Part shown: piece after piece, positions 18,659 through 28,392 of the stretch
How positions within the stretch are numbered: the first letter of the stretch is position 1
Layout of the letters: each line of letters starts with the position of its first letter
Source: Acidobacteriota bacterium
GTDB taxonomy: Bacteria > Acidobacteriota > Terriglobia > Acidiferrales > UBA7541
Direction: 5' to 3'
DNA length: 64,000 bases
Assembly (NCBI GenBank): GCA_003167215.1
Contig: PMTV01000039.1
Coordinates: 1-64,000, forward strand
Made by a program: the position numbers and the translations under genes
The notes under the pieces: generated by a model
Databases searched by the model: none
The model's input: the letters and a program-made list of their open reading frames with translations, nothing else
What the model was told of the DNA's origin: nothing

Positions 18659-21600
18659 ATGGCGCTCCTTCCAGGGACTCACCTCGGGCCTTACGAAATC
18701 GTGACGCTGCTGGGCGTGGGCGGTATGGGTGAGGTGTACCGGGCGCGTGATGCGCGCCTGGGCCGCATTGTGGCGATCAAGATTCTGCCGGCGGAATTCG
18801 CCGCAGACAGCGACCGGTTGCTCCGCTTCGAGCGTGAAGCGCGCTCGGCATCAGCCCTCAATCATCCGAATATCGTGACCATCTACGACCTCGGACAAGA
18901 AGGTTCAACTCACTACATCGCGATGGAGCTGATAGAAGGAAAGACGCTGCGTGAGTTGCTGGCCGTCGGCTCGTTGCCAATACGAAAGGCGATTGAAATC
19001 GCGGCGCAGGTTGCAGAGGGATTGGCCAAGGCGCATGAGGCAGGTATCGCCCACCGGGACTTGAAGCCTGACAACCTGATGATCACCGACGATGGATTCA
19101 TAAAAATCCTGGACTTTGGTCTGGCGAAACTCGTATCACCCAGCGGAGAGCAATCGGGAGCACAGACGATGTCCGGGTGGCAGACTCAGCCGGGCGGGAT
19201 AACAGGAACGGTGCAATACATGTCACCGGAGCAGGCCAGCGGCAGCCGGCTGGATTTCCGGTCAGACCAGTTCTCGTTCGGCTTGGTGCTTTACGAGATG
19301 GTGAGCGGAAAGCGCGCGTTTAAGAGGAACACGGTAGCGGAGACGATGGTGGCGATTCTCCGGGAACAAGTGGAGCCGATTGCAGGGCAAAATCCCGACG
19401 CGCCCGCTCCGCTATGTTGGGCCATCGAAAGGTGCCTGGAGAAGGAGCCCGATAAGCGCTACGTCTCCACACGCGACCTGGCACACGAACTTGCCGCGAT
19501 ACGCGATCGCTTCTCGGAGAAACAAATTAAGCAGGCGGAGCCACGCCCAACCAATGTTCCCATGCAGCGGACTCGGTTTGTGGGGCGAGAGAAAGAGGTT
19601 GCTGCCGCGAAGGAACTTCTGCTGCGTGAGGATGTGCGGCTGTTTACGGTCACCGGTCCAGGCGGGATCGGGAAAACGCGTCTCGCCGTTGAGGTGGCGA
19701 ACGGCCTAGGCGAGCGCTTTCCGGGAGGTATTCATTTCGTCCCGCTCTCTCCGGTACGCGATCCAGGCTTGATCGCTTCCGCGATCGTGCAGACCCTGGG
19801 AATTGGGGAGGCGGGAGGGCAGTCGCCGCTCGAAATACTGAAGAAGAATTTACAGGATTCATTGCGCGCGCCCATGCTGCTCCTGCTGGATAACTTCGAA
19901 CACCTGATTCAAGCGTCAACTGTTGTCGCAGAACTGCTGGCCACGGCTCCCAATCTTAAAATCCTAGTGACGAGCCGCGCAGCTCTGCACGTGTACGGAG
20001 AACACGAATTTCCGGTACCGCCGCTAGCGCTGCCGGATTCGAAGTCCAACCCGTCGCTTGAGGCGCTGTCAAAGTGCCCTGCGATTGCGTTGTTCGTCCA
20101 ACGCGCCGCCGCTGCCAAGCCGGATTTCGAACTTAACGCGGAAAACGCGCGCGCGGTCACCGAGATTTGCGGGCGATTGGACGGTCTGCCTCTCGCGATA
20201 GAGCTCGCAGCCGCCCGGGTGAAAGTTCTTTCGCTCACTTCCATGCAGACACGCCTGGAGAGCCGGTTGCAGTTATTGACGGGCGGCGCGCGGGACCTGC
20301 CGCAGCGGCAGCAGACGCTTCGGGCCACTATCGATTGGAGCTACGATCTGCTGAGCCCTGCGGAGCAGAAACTCTTCCGAAGGTTGTCGGTGTTCGTGGG
20401 AGGATGCACGCTGGAGGGCGTGGAAGCTGTTTGCGACACCAAAGGCGATCTCGATTTGGACTTGCTCGATGGTACGGCATCCATGGTGGACAAGAGCCTG
20501 CTGCAGCAAGTGGAGCAAGCGAATGGTGAATCGCGTTTCGTGATGCTGGAAACGATTCGAGAGTACGCACGGGAAAAACTGGAGGCAAGCAAGGAAGAGG
20601 CCTTGACGAGGCGAGCCCATGCCGCTTACTGCCTGGTGCTGGCAGAGGAGGAGGTTACCGAGCAGGGCAGCGCGGTAGGCGCGGAATCGCTCGAGCGCCT
20701 CAGTTTGGAACACGACAATTTCGGCGCCGCGCTTGAGTGTCTGACAAAGACGGGAGATGCAGATTGGGGTCTGCGTCTCGGTGCGGCCCTCTTTCGGTTC
20801 TGGGAAACGCGCGAGTACCTCGCCGAAGGCCGGGACAGGCTCGGCAAGCTGTTGCAACTCGCAGGCGCGGCAGCTCCCACGAAGGCGCGATTGCGTGCTC
20901 TTTTCGCTGCAGGCGTGCTAGCAGGCGAGCAGGGAGATTACCCCTCGGCGGATGCGCTGCTCAACGAAAGCTTAGGCATCGCGCATCAGTTGTATGACAA
21001 GCAGGGCGTTGCAGTTTCTTTAAACGCGCTGGCGGTGCATGCTCGAGAGCAGGGCGCCATCCCTGTAGCGCACTCTCTCTTTGAAGAAAGTCTCGTGCTA
21101 TGGAGAGAATTGGGTGACCAGAGGGCTGTCGCTCGTGCTCTGAGTAACCTGGCGAATGTGGTCAAATTGCAGGACGACTATGCCCGGGCGGGCTCTCTTC
21201 ACGCGGAGTGTCTCTCCATCTTCCAAGGCCTGGGAGACCGGACAGGCGTCGCCTGGTCGCTGAACTCTCAGGGAGATGTGGCCCGAGATCAGGGTGACCT
21301 TGAAGCCGCGCAAACGTTGTACGAACAAGGCCTGGCAATTTTCCGGGAGCTCGGCGACCCCTGGGGCATTGCCGGCACGCTGGCTGATTTGGGAAACTTG
21401 GCGAGGGAGCAGCGGAATTTTCCCGCTGCCGGCGATCTATACCGTGAAAGCCTCAAAATTTTTCAGGAACTGGAACATAAACGCGGAATTGCCCGCCTGC
21501 TGGAGTGTTTCGCGTGCTTAGCGGCGGCTCAACTTCAAGCAGAGCGTTCGCTGCAGCTGGCGGGAGCAGCGGCTGCTTTGCGCCGAAATATTGGCGCCCC

Positions 21601-21766
21601 GCTGACGCCCGCGGACCAGATCAAACTAGAAGCAATTCTGGACCCGGCGCGGCAGGCGCTGACTAACACGGCGAGCACAATGGCTTGGTTGGAGGGCTGG
21701 GCGATGCCGTTCGAGAAAGCTATTGAAGAAGTGCTGATGCCGGAAGCGGCATCTCCCGCAAGCTAG
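18659..21766 (+). CDS. Serine/threonine protein kinase fused to NB-ARC/AfsR-like ATPase and TPR repeats
   Basis: Kinase VAIKILPAEF, HRDLKPDNLM, DFGLAK; P-loop TVTGPGGIGKTRLA; LLLLDNFEHL; multiple C-terminal TPR-like repeats. Confidence 0.93.
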   Translation: MALLPGTHLGPYEIVTLLGVGGMGEVYRARDARLGRIVAIKILPAEFAADSDRLLRFEREARSASALNHPNIVTIYDLGQEGSTHYIAMELIEGKTLRELLAVGSLPIRKAIEIAAQVAEGLAKAHEAGIAHRDLKPDNLMITDDGFIKILDFGLAKLVSPSGEQSGAQTMSGWQTQPGGITGTVQYMSPEQASGSRLDFRSDQFSFGLVLYEMVSGKRAFKRNTVAETMVAILREQVEPIAGQNPDAPAPLCWAIERCLEKEPDKRYVSTRDLAHELAAIRDRFSEKQIKQAEPRPTNVPMQRTRFVGREKEVAAAKELLLREDVRLFTVTGPGGIGKTRLAVEVANGLGERFPGGIHFVPLSPVRDPGLIASAIVQTLGIGEAGGQSPLEILKKNLQDSLRAPMLLLLDNFEHLIQASTVVAELLATAPNLKILVTSRAALHVYGEHEFPVPPLALPDSKSNPSLEALSKCPAIALFVQRAAAAKPDFELNAENARAVTEICGRLDGLPLAIELAAARVKVLSLTSMQTRLESRLQLLTGGARDLPQRQQTLRATIDWSYDLLSPAEQKLFRRLSVFVGGCTLEGVEAVCDTKGDLDLDLLDGTASMVDKSLLQQVEQANGESRFVMLETIREYAREKLEASKEEALTRRAHAAYCLVLAEEEVTEQGSAVGAESLERLSLEHDNFGAALECLTKTGDADWGLRLGAALFRFWETREYLAEGRDRLGKLLQLAGAAAPTKARLRALFAAGVLAGEQGDYPSADALLNESLGIAHQLYDKQGVAVSLNALAVHAREQGAIPVAHSLFEESLVLWRELGDQRAVARALSNLANVVKLQDDYARAGSLHAECLSIFQGLGDRTGVAWSLNSQGDVARDQGDLEAAQTLYEQGLAIFRELGDPWGIAGTLADLGNLAREQRNFPAAGDLYRESLKIFQELEHKRGIARLLECFACLAAAQLQAERSLQLAGAAAALRRNIGAPLTPADQIKLEAILDPARQALTNTASTMAWLEGWAMPFEKAIEEVLMPEAASPAS

Positions 21767-21806
21767 CCTCTCGACGAGACAGCCTTAGATATACAGGGAA
21801 ATCAAC

Positions 21807-22535
21807 TTGCCAACGAAGCTTGGACCAACAGCGGTGACGGGCAACCGGCGCCTTTACACGTGGTTCGCCGTTTGCGCTTTCCTAATCATCTTTGCCGGGT
21901 TCGCCCATACCTATTACTTGAGACTCGTTTTCGAGACCAAGGGGCTACCGCTTCTGCTTCAGTTGCACGGGTTCCTGTTTACGGCCTGGTTCGTCTTGTT
22001 TTTTGTTCAAGCGCGCCTCGTGGCCCGGCATCGCGTCGATCTGCACCGCAAACTTGGCGTTGTGGGTGCGTTTTTGGGGCCGTTGTGCGCCTGTGTGGCC
22101 ATCCGGGTCTCGTTCAATGCGGGTAGAAGATTCTTTCTAGCTCACCCGACCTCTCTTACTAATTTGCGAGCACGCCCTGCCGCCATGGATTTCGGAACCA
22201 GTCTGATGTTCCTCGTGCTGGTCGGGATTGCACTCTATTTGAGGCGCCGTCCTGAGATCCACAAGCGCGTCATGGTTCTGGCGTCCTGCAGCATCCTTTT
22301 ACCGGCAATCGGGCGCATCCCGTTCTTGTTTGACACAGTGGGATTTTGGGGACTTGTCGCCATCACAGAAGTCCCGCCGCTTGCGTGCATTCTCTACGAC
22401 ACGATCAAACACCGACGATTGCATCCTGCGTTCGGGTGGGGCGGCGCTGTGCTTCTGCTGTCTTTTCCGGCGTTCATGCTGATTGGCGCCAGCGATTCTT
22501 GGCTCAAATTTCTCTCTTGGTTGCTTAGCCGGTGA
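21807..22535 (+). CDS. Multi-pass membrane protein of unknown function
   Basis: About six hydrophobic segments; LQLHGFLFTAWFVLFFVQARLVARHRVDLHRKLG; TTG start as called. Confidence 0.65.
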   Translation: MPTKLGPTAVTGNRRLYTWFAVCAFLIIFAGFAHTYYLRLVFETKGLPLLLQLHGFLFTAWFVLFFVQARLVARHRVDLHRKLGVVGAFLGPLCACVAIRVSFNAGRRFFLAHPTSLTNLRARPAAMDFGTSLMFLVLVGIALYLRRRPEIHKRVMVLASCSILLPAIGRIPFLFDTVGFWGLVAITEVPPLACILYDTIKHRRLHPAFGWGGAVLLLSFPAFMLIGASDSWLKFLSWLLSR

Positions 22536-22614
22536 GGAGATTGCCGATGTACTCGAAATGGAAGTCAGTTCTAATTCTTCTGGGGCGTTTGGAAGGTTAC
22601 CCCGGGGGAAAGCA

Positions 22615-22643
22615 GTGCTGATACCGGAGGCGGCATCTCCCGC
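22615..22643 (+). repeat. Second copy of the kinase gene 3'-end sequence (first copy 21731-21759)
   Basis: gtgctgataccggaggcggcatctcccgc vs gtgctgatgccggaagcggcatctcccgc, 27/29 identical; encodes VLIPEAASPA vs VLMPEAASPA. Confidence 0.8.
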
Positions 22644-22692
22644 GCATTGGCTCCGCAAAAGAGGGAGGGCCATTGAAAGGTTCACCCAGAGC

Positions 22693-22986
22693 TTACTCCG
22701 CGGTTGACGGGTCGATAAGCCGGCGCACGGCGGAGACGCGATTGGCTGGGATGCCTGTGCGCTTGGCGTGTTCCCGGACGGTCGCTTCGTCCGGAGCGAG
22801 GTACACGCAGTACACTTTGTCGCCAGTTACGTAGCTGTGGAGCCACTGGATTTCGGGACCCATTTCCTTCAGAACGCTGACCGACTTTTGGGACAGTTCG
22901 CGCAATTGCGCGTCGGTTAGGTTTCCGGCTCCGGGGACTTCGCGCTCGATGACGAACTTTGGCATAGAACTCCCTTTGGTGTGCAT
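22693..22986 (-). CDS. DUF4242-like small protein
   Basis: MPKFVIEREVPGAGNLTDAQLRELSQKSVSVLKEMGPEIQWLHSYVTGDKVYCVYLAPDEATVREHAKRTGIPANRV. Confidence 0.8.
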   Translation of the reverse strand: MHTKGSSMPKFVIEREVPGAGNLTDAQLRELSQKSVSVLKEMGPEIQWLHSYVTGDKVYCVYLAPDEATVREHAKRTGIPANRVSAVRRLIDPSTAE

Positions 22987-23053
22987 TTATGCTAGCACGC
23001 AGGTGGAGCGGCTTCAAGACGACTTGGCCGAAGCTGCCTCTGGGTTGTAAAAA

Positions 23054-23593
23054 ATGGCCAAGAATAAATATAAGGGTGAGGCCGCCATGGATCTTCGATC
23101 GCTTCAGAAACCGCTGAAAGACCAATACCGCAGTGACCCGAGCGCCTCGCGCATCACCCTTCGGGCGAAAGGCGCGCAGACGGATGCTCCGGTGTCATGC
23201 TCGGTGGATATTGGGCGTGCCGTTTACCGTGCCGAGGCGCACAAAGGCGTCGGAGGCGCAGGTGCGGGCGCGTGTTCCGGCGATCTTTTGCTTGGGGCGC
23301 TGGCGGCTTGCGCGCAGATCACCTGTCAGATGGTGGCTGCGGCTATGGGTATAACAACGGAACGTATTGAGGTGACGGTGGAAGGAGACTTGGATCTTCG
23401 AGGCACCCTTGGAATATCAAAGGATGTGCCAGTCGGATTCGAGAGCGTTCGTCTTCATTTTGATGTAGCCGCGCCTACGGCGACCCCGGAGCAAATTGCC
23501 GGATTGCGGGAAAAAACGGAACAGTATTGCGTGGTGATGCAAACGCTGATGCGGCCACCGAAGCTGCAATCCGAGTGGGTTCGTCACGATTGA
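23054..23593 (+). CDS. OsmC family protein
   Basis: GAGACSGDLLLGALAACAQITCQMVAAAMGI, LREKTEQYCVVMQTL. Confidence 0.85.
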   Translation: MAKNKYKGEAAMDLRSLQKPLKDQYRSDPSASRITLRAKGAQTDAPVSCSVDIGRAVYRAEAHKGVGGAGAGACSGDLLLGALAACAQITCQMVAAAMGITTERIEVTVEGDLDLRGTLGISKDVPVGFESVRLHFDVAAPTATPEQIAGLREKTEQYCVVMQTLMRPPKLQSEWVRHD

Positions 23594-23616
23594 AAACGCA
23601 ATCGCCATAGCCCGGG

Positions 23617-25470
23617 CTATTTCAGCGCGGGGGCGGGGACCAGCGGCAAGCGGCGGGGTTCGCCGTGGAAACCGCGGATCTCGATTTCGTCGAGCAGAAG
23701 CGAAGGCGCGGTGATTGTGCTGGGAATGCCGCCCTGGGCCGAACCGAAGGCGCCCAACGCGGTCCCAGCGAAACCGCCTGCGGGATTTTGCATGTAGGTG
23801 CTGACGTCGCTGTCGCTGCCGATGCCGAGAATGTTTCGCAGAGAACGCAACGTTAGTCCTTCGATGTGACCGCCACGAACCATTTCCTCGCGACCGTCCG
23901 CAACGTACACGCGGTACACCACCAGCGGCATGCGCTCGCCGCTGGAAAGGCCGCCGGCGATGGAACCGATGAACTCGTTGAAATCTTCCTGACGGATTGA
24001 AGAAAGCGCGGGATTATCCATGCGCTTCACTTCCAGGCACCATTCGTGGCCGTCGTCGTGGCAGGCATCGAGGAATTTCTTTTTCAGACCGGCTGCGTCG
24101 AGCGAACCGCTTGCTTGGAAAAAAAGATTGCTGGCGAGCGGAACAGTATCGGAAAGGTTTGCGGAGCGGGCATGGCCATTGGATTTCTGGAAATCGGGGC
24201 CGGGCCGGCGGGACATGAGCAAGTCTCTGAGAGTGCCGTTATCCACCAGAGTGACACGCTGGGCGATGACACCTTCATCATCCACAGCGTAATTTCCGAG
24301 CAGCGGTTTTCCCTGAAATTCCTTCAACGTGGGATCGTCAACGAGGGTCACATTCGCCGGAAGCACTCGCGTTCCGACGCGGCCGGTCCATTCGCTGCGG
24401 CCGCCGAAGCGTTCCATGACTGCATCGAAGGAGGAGCCCATGGAAAGCGGCGGACGCGCGCCGGAGAGCGACGGGGAAAGCACCTGCGCGAGAACGGAGC
24501 CGGCTGAGGGCGCGTCGAAAAGCACGGGGCCGGTGTAATCCGGAACGAGCGGGCTCGCGCGCAACATTATGAGGTCGGTTCCGGTTTGCGCCAGGGATTT
24601 AGCCACGGTTTCGGGGTCCGGAAGATCCGCGGGGCGCGCGAGATAGAGCGAATAAAAATTGTGCAACGGCATCCCGTCGTCCGCCTGCGTGTCGATGGCC
24701 GCTTCGATGGCGGCGAGGCTGCGCGACGTTCGCAGCGTGGTGCCTTCGCTGTTCATCAAATAGTAGGTGACATACACCATGTAGTAATTCACGCGCGTAC
24801 CGTTGAGCTGAGGGAAGTTCTTGAGAACTTCAGAAGCTTTGCGCGCTTCTTCTTCCCAGTTGCGCGAGGTCCAATCAGGGTTCACGCGCGGATCGATTTG
24901 CTGCGTGGGAGGCGCCTGCCAAAAGTCATCGATCTCGGGCGGCTTGGTTAAGCTGCGCAGAAAGGCTTGCTTGAGCGACATCTGCGTGACGGCTTGCTTG
25001 TAGGCCTGGTCGGTGGCGAGCCAGAGATCCTGGCGAAGCGAATTGTAGTCGTGGTCGATCCCCACCTGGCCGGTGGAGCCGAGAAAGCCCTGAAATCCAT
25101 CTTCGCTGATGAAATTCGAGCTGTCCAGGTGATAGTCGCCGACGCGAACGTCGACACTCATGAAGCGGTTGCGCGTGGTGGAACTGTTGATCAGCGAGCC
25201 GAAGGACGCGGTAATCGCGCGCACATCCACGTCCATCAGGCGATATTCGAAGTAAAAAGGCTTTTCCACGCCCGGAAGTTGCAGACGGGTGCGCGCACGC
25301 TCCATTTCGTCATGCATGGCGTGAAGCGTCTGGTCGGTTTCGGTGGCTGGCACGGCGGCTTGCACAGGAGCGGCGGCCGGAGATGCAGTGTGCGTGGCGT
25401 GGGCGGGCACGCCTGCAGACAGAGGAATTGCAAACGCCGCAATCAAGGCAATCACAGAAAATTTCTTCAC
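23617..25470 (-). CDS. Exported TldE/PmbA-like protein (no HExxxH motif)
   Basis: Signal peptide MKKFSVIALIAAFAIPLSAGVPAHA; GNYAVDDEGV and LVDNGTLRDLLMSR of the TldD/PmbA family; GTG start overlaps upstream stop. Confidence 0.85.
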   Translation of the reverse strand: MKKFSVIALIAAFAIPLSAGVPAHATHTASPAAAPVQAAVPATETDQTLHAMHDEMERARTRLQLPGVEKPFYFEYRLMDVDVRAITASFGSLINSSTTRNRFMSVDVRVGDYHLDSSNFISEDGFQGFLGSTGQVGIDHDYNSLRQDLWLATDQAYKQAVTQMSLKQAFLRSLTKPPEIDDFWQAPPTQQIDPRVNPDWTSRNWEEEARKASEVLKNFPQLNGTRVNYYMVYVTYYLMNSEGTTLRTSRSLAAIEAAIDTQADDGMPLHNFYSLYLARPADLPDPETVAKSLAQTGTDLIMLRASPLVPDYTGPVLFDAPSAGSVLAQVLSPSLSGARPPLSMGSSFDAVMERFGGRSEWTGRVGTRVLPANVTLVDDPTLKEFQGKPLLGNYAVDDEGVIAQRVTLVDNGTLRDLLMSRRPGPDFQKSNGHARSANLSDTVPLASNLFFQASGSLDAAGLKKKFLDACHDDGHEWCLEVKRMDNPALSSIRQEDFNEFIGSIAGGLSSGERMPLVVYRVYVADGREEMVRGGHIEGLTLRSLRNILGIGSDSDVSTYMQNPAGGFAGTALGAFGSAQGGIPSTITAPSLLLDEIEIRGFHGEPRRLPLVPAPALK

Positions 25471-27242
25471 GGCTGTTGTCCCTTCGTCTGCGAATTATTT
25501 TCCGCTGTGTTATTTTGGCCCGGATAATGCCCCTCGGGATCGTGCGCCGGGGGCGGAAGGATGGGCGGCTTGTCCGTGGAAGTTTCTTTTTTCTGTACTT
25601 CCATTTCTGAAATCAAAATCGCGGGCGCCACGGCCGAAACCGGGACGGAACCGGATTCAGCGCCGCAGTAGCCGTTGAAAATATCAGGGGTGTCGCCGGT
25701 AGCCACGATTTTCGTCAGTGAAACAAGCGGCGTGCCGACAATGTCCACGCCGCGCACGAGCTGATCCGGGCGGCCGTCCGGAAACACTTTGTAAACCACG
25801 AGCGGGAGCACTTGAAACGCCTGCGGCTGAGCTCGTCCGGTGAAGGTGAAGCCTCCAGCGATGTCGTCAATCAGGAGGCCGAACGGCTTACCTTGCGCTT
25901 TAACCAGTTCGATCAGCTTTTGGCGCAACTGGGCGTCGGTCATCGTTCGCGAACTTGAGACGATCAAATTTCCTTGGCGCGCGACGGGTACAAATCCAAG
26001 CTGGCGGCGTCCGTGACCGTTCGACTCCGGAATGGTTACCAGCGGCGAGCGCGACATCAGGAAAGTTTTCAGCACGCCGTGATCCACGAGCGAAACGTTT
26101 TCGCCCGGGACGCCTTCGTCGTCAAAGGCATAATTGCCGAGCAACATTTGGCCGCGGAACGATGCTTCCGTGGGATCGTCCTTGATGGAAATAAATTCCG
26201 GCAGAATCTGCTCGCCGACTTTGCTGGTAAAAGTTTGGCCTTCGTTAATGTCCTTCTGGCGGAACCCCTCTGCGCGATGGCCAAAGACTTCGTGAAAGAA
26301 AACGGCGGCGGCGCGGCCGGTCAATAGCGCGGGACCGGCGTAGGGATCAACCAGCGGCGCGTTGTCCAAGGCTTCCGTCTCCGCAATCATGGTCTGGATG
26401 CGGTCGAAAACCACCTTGTCCGTCGGGGCGTCTTTGGGCGTGAGCCAATCGAAATTGGCGTAACGGTTGATGTCCATGCCATCGGGGGCTTTGCTTTGAA
26501 CGTAGAGTTCGAGCCGGTAATGTACTTGGCCGAATGCGAGCTTAGTGCCTTCCGTATTCACTTGATATTGATTCGTGCCGAGGGCGGTAAAAGTGGCGAT
26601 GGAATTCAGCACCGCAGGCGAATTGCTGAACGCAGCGGTGTATTTTCGCACGCGCTCTTCCCAAGGTTTGCGGTCAACGGTAATATCCACGCGCGGGCCA
26701 ATGGAGACGTGGGCCTTCTCGCGCGAAAAATCCGGCGCATTTCCCTCCGCGGTTTGTACCTGGACTTGCTGGCTGGTCTGGACTTTGATTAGCGCTTCGG
26801 ACGCGGCGCGGTATTGCCGGGCGGTCTCCCGCCAGATTTCGCGCCGCAGCACCGGGATATCACTGTCGAGAGCCATGGTAGTTCCGGGACTGGTCCAACT
26901 CGGCTGGCGGTCGCCCAGTTTGTGCGTGTCGTCAAGTTGGTAGGTTCCCACTCTGGTTTGCACTTCCAGCCAACGCGCACGACTGTCCCCGCTCGATAGC
27001 AGAGCGCCGTTCGAGCCAGACACTTCCGAATACTGGCGGTCCGCGACGGTATAGCTGATGAAATAGTCGGCAGGCTCGGCTTTCGAAATACCGGCCATCG
27101 AGCGGTCAAGCTCTTCCTGCATGGCGGTTAGGACGGGAGGGGTCGCCGTCTGTGGCGGACGGTCGCCGGCCACACAGGCCCAGGCTGTTATTAGGATAAC
27201 GGTACTAACGCCGAGAGTTCTTGTCGTAGGTTTAGTTTTCAT
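25467..27242 (-). CDS. Exported TldD-like metallopeptidase
   Basis: FFHEVFGHRAEGF (HExxxH), LLGNYAFDDEGVPGENVSLVDHGVLKTFLMSRSP, N-terminal hydrophobic signal. Confidence 0.88.
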   Translation of the reverse strand: MKTKPTTRTLGVSTVILITAWACVAGDRPPQTATPPVLTAMQEELDRSMAGISKAEPADYFISYTVADRQYSEVSGSNGALLSSGDSRARWLEVQTRVGTYQLDDTHKLGDRQPSWTSPGTTMALDSDIPVLRREIWRETARQYRAASEALIKVQTSQQVQVQTAEGNAPDFSREKAHVSIGPRVDITVDRKPWEERVRKYTAAFSNSPAVLNSIATFTALGTNQYQVNTEGTKLAFGQVHYRLELYVQSKAPDGMDINRYANFDWLTPKDAPTDKVVFDRIQTMIAETEALDNAPLVDPYAGPALLTGRAAAVFFHEVFGHRAEGFRQKDINEGQTFTSKVGEQILPEFISIKDDPTEASFRGQMLLGNYAFDDEGVPGENVSLVDHGVLKTFLMSRSPLVTIPESNGHGRRQLGFVPVARQGNLIVSSSRTMTDAQLRQKLIELVKAQGKPFGLLIDDIAGGFTFTGRAQPQAFQVLPLVVYKVFPDGRPDQLVRGVDIVGTPLVSLTKIVATGDTPDIFNGYCGAESGSVPVSAVAPAILISEMEVQKKETSTDKPPILPPPAHDPEGHYPGQNNTAENNSQTKGQQP

Positions 27243-27346
27243 GGTTGCACAAAGCCTTACAGTTTAAGATAGGACGCCTCGAATCCAAAATGAAAAGCCA
27301 GGGGAAGAGCAGAGTCCCAGCGCGGAAGCGGCACAAGGAGACTTAG

Positions 27347-28384
27347 ATGCGCGCCATGGTCGTAAGGAAGTATGGTGCCCCGGAAGTTTTTGAAGCGCGC
27401 GAACTCCCCGACCCGCAGCTCAAGCCGGGAGAAGCGCTGATTCGCGTCAAAGCCATCGGCGTAAACTTCGCGGACCTGCTGCAGCGCATGGGAATTTACC
27501 CTGGAACGCCCAAGCCGCCCTTCGTTCCGGGGCTGGAAATTGCGGGTGTAATCGAGAAAATTGCCGATAGTGGCGGAAAGCCGGCGGAAGGCGAGCCGTT
27601 GAGAGTCGGCGAAGCGGTAGCTGCGCTCACGCAATTTAACGCCTATGCCGCATGGGCGGCCGTTCCTGCGCGCCAAGTGTACCGCTTGCCCGCGGGCATG
27701 CCCTTCGACGATGCTGCCGCGATCCCGGTGAACTACCTGACCGCTCATCACTCCATGTTTACGATGGGAAACCTGCAGCCGGGAGACAGGATACTGGTCC
27801 ACGGGGCGGCGGGTGGCGTGGGGATCGCAGCCGTGCAACTTGCACGGGCCCGTGGCCTGGTGATTTTCGGCACAGCGGGGCCCACAAAGCAGGAATATCT
27901 GCGCAAGATCGGCGTGGATCATGCAATTGATTATGAGAAAAACGATTTCGTCGAGGTGGTGCGCAAGTTCGCGCCGGACGGAATTGAAATGGTGATGGAC
28001 CCGATCGGCGGAAAGTGTTTTTCGAGAAGTTATAAATGCCTTGGCCCCACCGGCCGGCTGGTGGTCTACGGTCTCTCCGCCGCTGCGGGGCCAGACGGAA
28101 AGCGGAGTTTGACCCGGGGACTCACAACCCTGGCCCAGATTCCCCGGTTTCATCCCATGAAGTTGATGAGCGCTAATATCTCCGTGATCGGCGTGAATCT
28201 CGGGCGCTTGCAATCCCGCGGTGCGCTGCTGCGGGGCGAACTCGATGAGATTTTTCGCATGTACGCCACGGGCAAGATCAAGCCGGTCATCGGGAAGTCC
28301 TTTCCGCTGGCGGAGGCCGCGGCGGCGCATAGATATATTCAGGAGCGGAAAAATATCGGCAAAGTGATCTTGACCGTGAAGTAA
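27347..28384 (+). CDS. Quinone oxidoreductase / MDR-family NADPH dehydrogenase
   Basis: GVNFADLLQRMGIYPG, VHGAAGGVGIAAVQLARARG. Confidence 0.9.
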   Translation: MRAMVVRKYGAPEVFEARELPDPQLKPGEALIRVKAIGVNFADLLQRMGIYPGTPKPPFVPGLEIAGVIEKIADSGGKPAEGEPLRVGEAVAALTQFNAYAAWAAVPARQVYRLPAGMPFDDAAAIPVNYLTAHHSMFTMGNLQPGDRILVHGAAGGVGIAAVQLARARGLVIFGTAGPTKQEYLRKIGVDHAIDYEKNDFVEVVRKFAPDGIEMVMDPIGGKCFSRSYKCLGPTGRLVVYGLSAAAGPDGKRSLTRGLTTLAQIPRFHPMKLMSANISVIGVNLGRLQSRGALLRGELDEIFRMYATGKIKPVIGKSFPLAEAAAAHRYIQERKNIGKVILTVK

Positions 28385-28392
28385 GCAAGGCA

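Noticed and set aside
23617-27242. TldD/TldE genes as part of a RiPP (microcin-like) cluster
   Set aside because: No precursor peptide, cyclodehydratase, YcaO or export genes nearby; both proteins appear exported
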